This document shows, piece by piece, positions 7,951 to 11,097 of a stretch of DNA of 11,097 nucleotides (position 1 is its first letter; each line of letters starts with the position of its first letter). Location of the stretch: positions 1 through 11,097 of the forward strand of contig JANQEF010000270.1 of NCBI GenBank assembly GCA_028278465.1, written 5' to 3'. The stretch comes from Dehalococcoidia bacterium (lineage in GTDB: Bacteria > Chloroflexota > Dehalococcoidia > Lucifugimonadales > Lucifugimonadaceae). Made by a program: the position numbers and the translations under genes. The notes below the pieces were generated by a model that had not been told where the DNA came from, did not search any database, and was given only the letters and a program-made list of their open reading frames with translations.

Positions 7951-9039
7951 CTATTTCTCGCTCCCTGAGCTGATCAGCTGGCTCTCGGGCGCCAGCGCGA
8001 CATCGTCAGCAGAACCGGTCCAGCGGAGGGTCGAATCGACCTCGCCCGTCTCCTGCTTGTCTTCGATGTGCCTGATTCGCTGGAAGCGTGTGCCGTTGAG
8101 GTCCGCTTCCGTCAGGTTGTTCGTCTTGTAAGCCTCGTACAGTTCTTCGACACCCTTGCGGGCCGTCCACTGCGGCTTGAAGTCCGGCAGCAACGTTTCG
8201 ATCTTCGTTGTGTCGACCCGGTAGCAGCGCGGGTCTGGTCCGCCGTCCTTGGCGTACTCGACCACCGATCCTGGCACGACCTCTTCGACCATCGCCGCTA
8301 GTTCTCGCACCTGGTAGTTCTCGCCTGGCACGGCGACGTTGAACGCCTCGTTGTGAACCACTTCTCGCGGGGCGTTGAGAACCGCGATGAAGGCTCGCGA
8401 GATGTCCGCGATGTGGATGATGGGACGCCAGGGCGTGCCGTCGCTGAGGATCAGGACCTTACCGGTGGTGAATGCCCAGCCGGTCAGGTTGTTGAGCACA
8501 AGGTCGCCGCGCAGCTTCGGCGAGACGCCGTATGCCGTGGCGTTGCGCAGGAAGACCGGGCTGAAGCCGTCGCCCGCCATCTTAGATATCGCCTGTTCGG
8601 TGAGCACCTTCGACTTGGCGTAAGGCGTGACCGGGTTGAACTCGGCCGTCTCGTCGAGCACCGCATCGCCGGCGGCGCCGTACATGCTGCACGAGGACGA
8701 GTGGATGAACAGTCCGACTCCGGCCCGCTTCGCCGCCTCAGCCAGCTTGACCGAGCCGTGGTAGTTGATCTCGTAGGTGAGCGAGGGGTTGAGCGAGCCC
8801 AGCGGGTCGTTGCTCAGGTTCGCCAGGTGGATCACGGCGTCGAAGCCTTCGAGGTCGCGGGAGTCGACGTCTCGCACATCCATCTTGAACTCGGGGATCT
8901 GCGGCACGGAGTCGCCGAGCAGGCAGTCTTCGCCGAACAGCTCGCTGTCCAGCCCCACGACGTCGTGGCCTTCTTCCAGCAGCATCGGGACCATCACGGT
9001 GCCGATGTAGCCCCTGTGTCCCGTAACAAGAATTCGCAT
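7951..9039 (-). CDS. NAD(P)-dependent sugar epimerase/dehydratase/reductase (extended SDR)
   Basis: The 362-residue protein is an extended short-chain dehydrogenase. The nucleotide-binding loop is VTGHRGYIG (Gly7, Gly10, Gly13). Asp31 lies at the end of strand 2, where an acidic residue usually favours NAD. HLANLSNDPLG (71-81) follows. The Ser-Tyr-Lys set is the SSSCSMYG serines at 114-118, with Tyr140 and Lys144 in TPYAKSK. WRPIIHIADISRAF (204-217) marks the substrate side. A C-terminal extension after about residue 308 (NGTRFQRIRHIEDKQETG, ending DSTLRW) is outside the core fold. It lacks the GHTGFKG-type N-terminus of CDP-glucose 4,6-dehydratases, so a 4-ketoreductase or epimerase acting on a CDP-sugar is the better guess. 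The frame stays open further upstream, but the ATG at 9039 is right: it overlaps the rfbF TGA by one base, and the fold begins immediately after it. Confidence 0.87.
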   Translation of the reverse strand: MRILVTGHRGYIGTVMVPMLLEEGHDVVGLDSELFGEDCLLGDSVPQIPEFKMDVRDVDSRDLEGFDAVIHLANLSNDPLGSLNPSLTYEINYHGSVKLAEAAKRAGVGLFIHSSSCSMYGAAGDAVLDETAEFNPVTPYAKSKVLTEQAISKMAGDGFSPVFLRNATAYGVSPKLRGDLVLNNLTGWAFTTGKVLILSDGTPWRPIIHIADISRAFIAVLNAPREVVHNEAFNVAVPGENYQVRELAAMVEEVVPGSVVEYAKDGGPDPRCYRVDTTKIETLLPDFKPQWTARKGVEELYEAYKTNNLTEADLNGTRFQRIRHIEDKQETGEVDSTLRWTGSADDVALAPESQLISSGSEK

Positions 9040-9809
9040 CAGTTCCACACCTTCCAAGGCGGATTGGTCTGCCAGAGGCTTTCTAGCCTCACCTTGTCTC
9101 GCAGCGTGTCCATGCACTGCCAGAACGACTCGTGCTTGTAGGCCATTAGCTGGCCGTCGTTCGCGAGTCCTTCGAGCGGCTCTTTTTCGAAGAGCGTGTC
9201 GTCTCCGTCGATATAGTTCAGGACCTCCGGCTCCAGCACGAAGAAGGCGCCGTTGATCCAGCCTTCGCCGACCTGCGGCTTCTCCGAGAATTCGGAGACG
9301 GCGTCGCCATTGAACTGCAGGTGGCCGAAGCGTGCGGGCGGCCGGACCGCGGTCACGGTGGCGAGCTTGCCGTGCGACCTGTGGAATTCGAGTAGCCTGG
9401 GGATGTCCACGTCGGCAACACCGTCGCCCCAGGTGAGCATGAAGGTGCCTTCGCCGAGCCATGGGCCGAGCTTCTTGATGCGGCCGCCGGTGTTGGTCAT
9501 GGCGCCGGTGTCGACGAGGTCTATGGTCCAGTCCTCTTCCTCGGAGCCGTTGTGCATAACGACTTCGCCGGTGTTGGGCCGCACGGTGAGGTCGCTGTTC
9601 ATCATGGCGCGGTCGATCATGTACCGCTTGATGTACTCGCCCTTGTAGCCGAGCGCGACGACGAAGTCCTTGTAACCGAAGTGCGAGTAGATCTTCATGA
9701 TGTGCCAGAGGATCGGTCGATCACCGATCTCGACCATCGGCTTCGGCTTGATTTCGGTCTCTTCCGACAGCCGGCTGCCAACACCGCCGGCGAGTATTGC
9801 GACCTTCAT
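9039..9809 (-). CDS. rfbF: Glucose-1-phosphate cytidylyltransferase
   Basis: RfbF (DdhA) joins CTP and alpha-D-glucose 1-phosphate to give CDP-glucose and pyrophosphate (EC 2.7.7.33), the entry step to CDP-linked dideoxy and branched sugars. The protein has 256 residues, the family's normal length. It begins MKVAILAGGVGSRLSEET, the nucleotidyltransferase LAGGxGxRL loop, followed by KPKPMVEIGDRPILWHIM, both diagnostic. Next come FVVALGYKGEYIKRY, FMLTWGDGVADVD with the metal-binding Asp, and VRPPARFG. GWINGAFFVLEPEV and YKHESFWQCMDTLRDK close the family pattern. The ATG at 9809 has a modest GAGAG 7 nt upstream. It is the first gene of the minus-strand cluster, with about 1.1 kb of apparently non-coding DNA ahead of it, so the main promoter should lie there. 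I see no convincing sigma-70 promoter; a TTTACA (9902-9897 on the minus strand) lacks a well-spaced -10 box. Confidence 0.95.
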   Translation of the reverse strand: MKVAILAGGVGSRLSEETEIKPKPMVEIGDRPILWHIMKIYSHFGYKDFVVALGYKGEYIKRYMIDRAMMNSDLTVRPNTGEVVMHNGSEEEDWTIDLVDTGAMTNTGGRIKKLGPWLGEGTFMLTWGDGVADVDIPRLLEFHRSHGKLATVTAVRPPARFGHLQFNGDAVSEFSEKPQVGEGWINGAFFVLEPEVLNYIDGDDTLFEKEPLEGLANDGQLMAYKHESFWQCMDTLRDKVRLESLWQTNPPWKVWN

Positions 9810-9979
9810 GTATTCGCTCTCTGGAACTCCGCCAGCCGGCGAGTGGAGTGCATCTCGATCGGGCCGGCGCTGAGACCTGGTTATTCGACGTGAATTCTGT
9901 GTAAAGCTTCGCGGCTGCTAAATGGTCCGGCGTTGTGGGTTTCGCCCATCGTGAATCGTATTGCTCAACTTTGAAGTCG

Positions 9980-9991
9980 CGAGTTAACTCG
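9980..9991. promoter_or_regulatory. Perfect 12-bp palindrome upstream of rfbF
   Basis: CGAGTTAACTCG reads the same on both strands. It lies about 170 nt upstream of the rfbF ATG, where an operator for the minus-strand cluster could sit. A perfect 12-mer with no spacer suggests a dimeric regulator site, but no second copy was found in the window, so this is only a candidate. Confidence 0.3.
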
Positions 9992-10478
9992 ATAGTCGAA
10001 CGCGCGAATTACTTGTGAACAACGCTTTCGGACAAGCATCAACCACCTGGCCAAACAGCCGCCTAACCATCGTTGATCGCTTCGAATATATGCGCCTAGC
10101 GTTGTTCCCAGACAGTTCGTAGGGGTTAGCAGGCATAGTTCGATGGGATCATGGCCTGAGCCTTCTGTAGACGGCCGTGAGCCACGGTTTTGGCGCGGGT
10201 GTAGTCTGAGCTTCATTTGATGGGTAGACACGCGCTGCGTTTTCGTTCCGAATTCGGCTCGCCAAAACGGCGCACGCCTGGCGGAAGTCCGACTCGGTCG
10301 CGTGTTGACCGAAGCTGCGGTTTCGCGACGCTGTTTTCGGGCCGACTCGGAAGCGGATAGACGGGTAACGGCTGTGTAATGTCGCCGTACTTAGCTTCAA
10401 CTTGTCCTGCACTGCGCTGACCGGGCGCTCGGGGGCGGCGGTCACGGTTCGTCACACCGGCAACCGAGGCGACCTTTT

Positions 10479-10495
10479 CGCACACCCGGTGTGCG
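10479..10495. promoter_or_regulatory. Inverted repeat, 8-bp arms with 1-nt centre
   Basis: CGCACACC (10479-10486) and GGTGTGCG (10488-10495) are perfect complements around a single C. No U-tract follows on either strand, so a terminator is unlikely. The compact symmetry fits an operator for a dimeric DNA-binding protein. It is the first of three inverted repeats within 57 nt. Confidence 0.4.
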
Positions 10496-10505
10496 TTGCC
10501 CCCAA

Positions 10506-10516
10506 TGCCAGTGGCA
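10506..10516. repeat. Short inverted repeat, 5-bp arms with 1-nt centre
   Basis: TGCCA (10506-10510) and TGGCA (10512-10516) flank one G. Alone it could easily be chance. It is listed because it sits between two longer inverted repeats, 10 nt after one and directly before the other. Confidence 0.25.
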
Positions 10517-10535
10517 AAGGGTCGCATGGACCCTT
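10517..10535. repeat. Inverted repeat / hairpin, 7-bp arms with 5-nt loop
   Basis: AAGGGTC (10517-10523) and GACCCTT (10529-10535) pair perfectly around GCATG. It could form a small hairpin in RNA or act as a protein-binding site in DNA. There is no T-run after it, so it is not a standard terminator. Confidence 0.35.
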
Positions 10536-10693
10536 GATTCGCGGGGATGGTGTCGCTCTGCCCTGAGTTGTGAAATCACGGCGCTTAAGGGCAGCGCAAG
10601 CCGAGTAATTGGTGTAAGTTTGCGCCGGGCCGCTCTCTGAAGTCCGAATGCTCCGTTGATCCCGGCCAACAGGGTTCTCGGTTTTCATGCCAT

Positions 10694-10709
10694 TCACGCG
10701 TTTGCGTGA
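10694..10709. repeat. Inverted repeat / hairpin, 6-bp arms with 4-nt loop
   Basis: TCACGC (10694-10699) and GCGTGA (10704-10709) pair perfectly around GTTT, a tight tetraloop-size gap. A further self-complementary GTATAC (10712-10717) follows at once. The role is unknown; there is no terminator T-run. Confidence 0.3.
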
Positions 10710-10814
10710 CGGTATACGTAACCGCTCTGGTGTCACTCGGTCGGCATCTGTCTTCTCTGCACGGCGATTGTGGTTTTCTGACCATTGGCATAAACGCGCT
10801 CTGTTTTTGTAGCG

Positions 10815-10842
10815 ACGTGGGGCTCACACCACAAGCCCACGT
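10815..10842. repeat. Hairpin with 9-bp stem and one bulge upstream of the rightward gene
   Basis: ACGTGGGGCT (10815-10824) pairs with AGCCCACGT (10834-10842) if one G is bulged, leaving a 9-nt loop. This is the most stable-looking fold in the intergenic region and lies 84 nt before the ATG at 10927. It could belong to a 5' leader of that gene or be an operator. No U-tract follows on the plus strand. Confidence 0.35.
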
Positions 10843-10926
10843 TCGGCAATCGGAGCGATCAGGGTTCGTTCGACAGATTAGGTGATACGAAGCCAGTTCA
10901 ACGTCAGTTGGTCCGTTGTCGCGAGC

Positions 10927-11097
10927 ATGAATCTTTCCTCGGTCTCCCAAACCGCCAGTTCCAGCACTTCACCAGATAGCCAGCCGCACTCTCTTATATC
11001 TTCGTGGTTGCGGTTGTGGAAGGTTGGGGTGCTGGCTGTTGTCGGGCTTGTGATCGCTATCGGGCTTGTTGCCGGTGGGTCTGGTGACCGGGTGGTT
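10927..11097 (+). CDS. N-terminus of a membrane-anchored protein of unknown function
   Basis: An open frame begins with ATG at 10927 and runs off the right edge after 57 codons. An in-frame TAG at 10879-10881 and a GTG at 10882 limit the possible start. The ribosome-binding site is weak (GAG 1 nt before the ATG). The first 26 residues are Ser/Thr-rich and polar, then WLRLWK (27-32) supplies two basic residues. A single hydrophobic segment VGVLAVVGLVIAIGLVAG (33-50) follows, then GSGDR. This is the pattern of a signal anchor or uncleaved membrane helix with the N-terminus inside. The hydrophobic core uses GTT, CTT and GGG codons more than the locus genes do. I do not recognise a family. It may be the first gene of a rightward operon, related or not to the polysaccharide locus. 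Confidence 0.55.
   Translation, partial: MNLSSVSQTASSSTSPDSQPHSLISSWLRLWKVGVLAVVGLVIAIGLVAGGSGDRVV

Larger units (their letters stand above)
9810..10926. other. Long intergenic region between divergent genes
   Basis: This stretch separates rfbF (minus) from the partial membrane-protein gene (plus). Short open frames exist on the minus strand (largest about 120 codons), but none shows a recognisable domain, a good ribosome-binding site or codon use like the neighbours. The GC content is lower than in the genes: one 60-nt line (10081-10140) hand-counts to 48%, against 73% for one line inside rfbF. I found no tRNA T-loop, CRISPR repeat or insertion-sequence end. What stands out is a series of inverted repeats, listed separately. 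The region should hold the promoter of the rfbF cluster and that of the rightward gene. It could also be decayed coding or mobile DNA, or contain an untranslated RNA. Confidence 0.6.

Noticed and set aside
7951..9039. Assignment of the SDR as CDP-glucose 4,6-dehydratase
   Set aside because: The expected GHTGFKG-type start and family motifs are absent, and the HLANLSNDPLG pattern points to a different SDR group.
8353..9141. A 262-codon open frame on the plus strand opposite the SDR and rfbF genes
   Set aside because: It is rich in Arg, Val and Asp without motifs and spans the junction of two clear minus-strand genes, so it is an antisense shadow.
9040..9462. N-terminal extension of the SDR frame by 141 codons
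   Set aside because: The added Arg-rich sequence lies out of frame inside rfbF and resembles no SDR. The fold begins exactly at the ATG at 9039.
10149..10445. A 98-codon minus-strand frame in the intergenic region
   Set aside because: I recognise no family and see no ribosome-binding site or codon pattern like the neighbours. A protein search could overturn this.
9810..10926. tRNA, CRISPR array or insertion-sequence ends
   Set aside because: No GTTCRANNC-type T-loop with a matching acceptor stem, no regularly spaced repeats and no transposase-like reading frame were seen.
10585..10950. A 121-codon minus-strand frame in the intergenic region
   Set aside because: It has no recognisable motif and an irregular composition, and it overlaps the start of the rightward gene. 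It could be a chance frame.

Overview
This is a high-GC bacterial polysaccharide or glycan biosynthesis locus. All but two of its genes are read on the minus strand. The encoded proteins are a CDP-sugar-forming enzyme, an SDR sugar oxidoreductase, three tandem C-methyltransferase-family enzymes, three glycosyltransferases and a Wzx-type flippase. The lineage cannot be fixed from the sequence. High GC, GTG/TTG starts and packed stop/start junctions would fit Chloroflexota or Actinomycetota, but this is only an impression.

Layout, following minus-strand transcription from right to left. (1) At 9809 to 6715 a tight cassette runs rfbF (glucose-1-phosphate cytidylyltransferase), then an SDR, then a TcaB9-like C-methyltransferase (MT3). 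The second methyltransferase (MT2, 6712 to 5498) follows after 2 nt. (2) After a 98-nt gap holding a hairpin, the third methyltransferase (MT1, 5399 to 4191) abuts a GT2 glycosyltransferase (4190 to 3246). (3) After a 93-nt gap comes an oligosaccharide flippase (3152 to 1656). (4) A GT4 glycosyltransferase on the plus strand (441 to 1682) converges on the flippase, and the two coding regions overlap by 27 bp. (5) A second GT2 glycosyltransferase starts at 298 on the minus strand and runs off the left edge.

To the right of rfbF lies about 1.1 kb (9810 to 10926) with no convincing gene. One line of it hand-counted at 48% GC, against 73% for one line inside rfbF. It contains several perfect or near-perfect inverted repeats. 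At the far right a plus-strand gene begins at 10927 and leaves the window after 57 codons. Its product has one clear N-terminal membrane segment.

How the genes may work together (inference): RfbF makes CDP-glucose, and the SDR and the three methyltransferases tailor it into a branched (C-methylated) deoxysugar. The glycosyltransferases then build an oligosaccharide on a lipid carrier, which the flippase moves across the membrane. No CDP-glucose 4,6-dehydratase, the step normally needed to make the 4-keto substrate of such C-methyltransferases, is visible in the window. The tandem methyltransferase set combined with this gap is the most interesting aspect of the locus.
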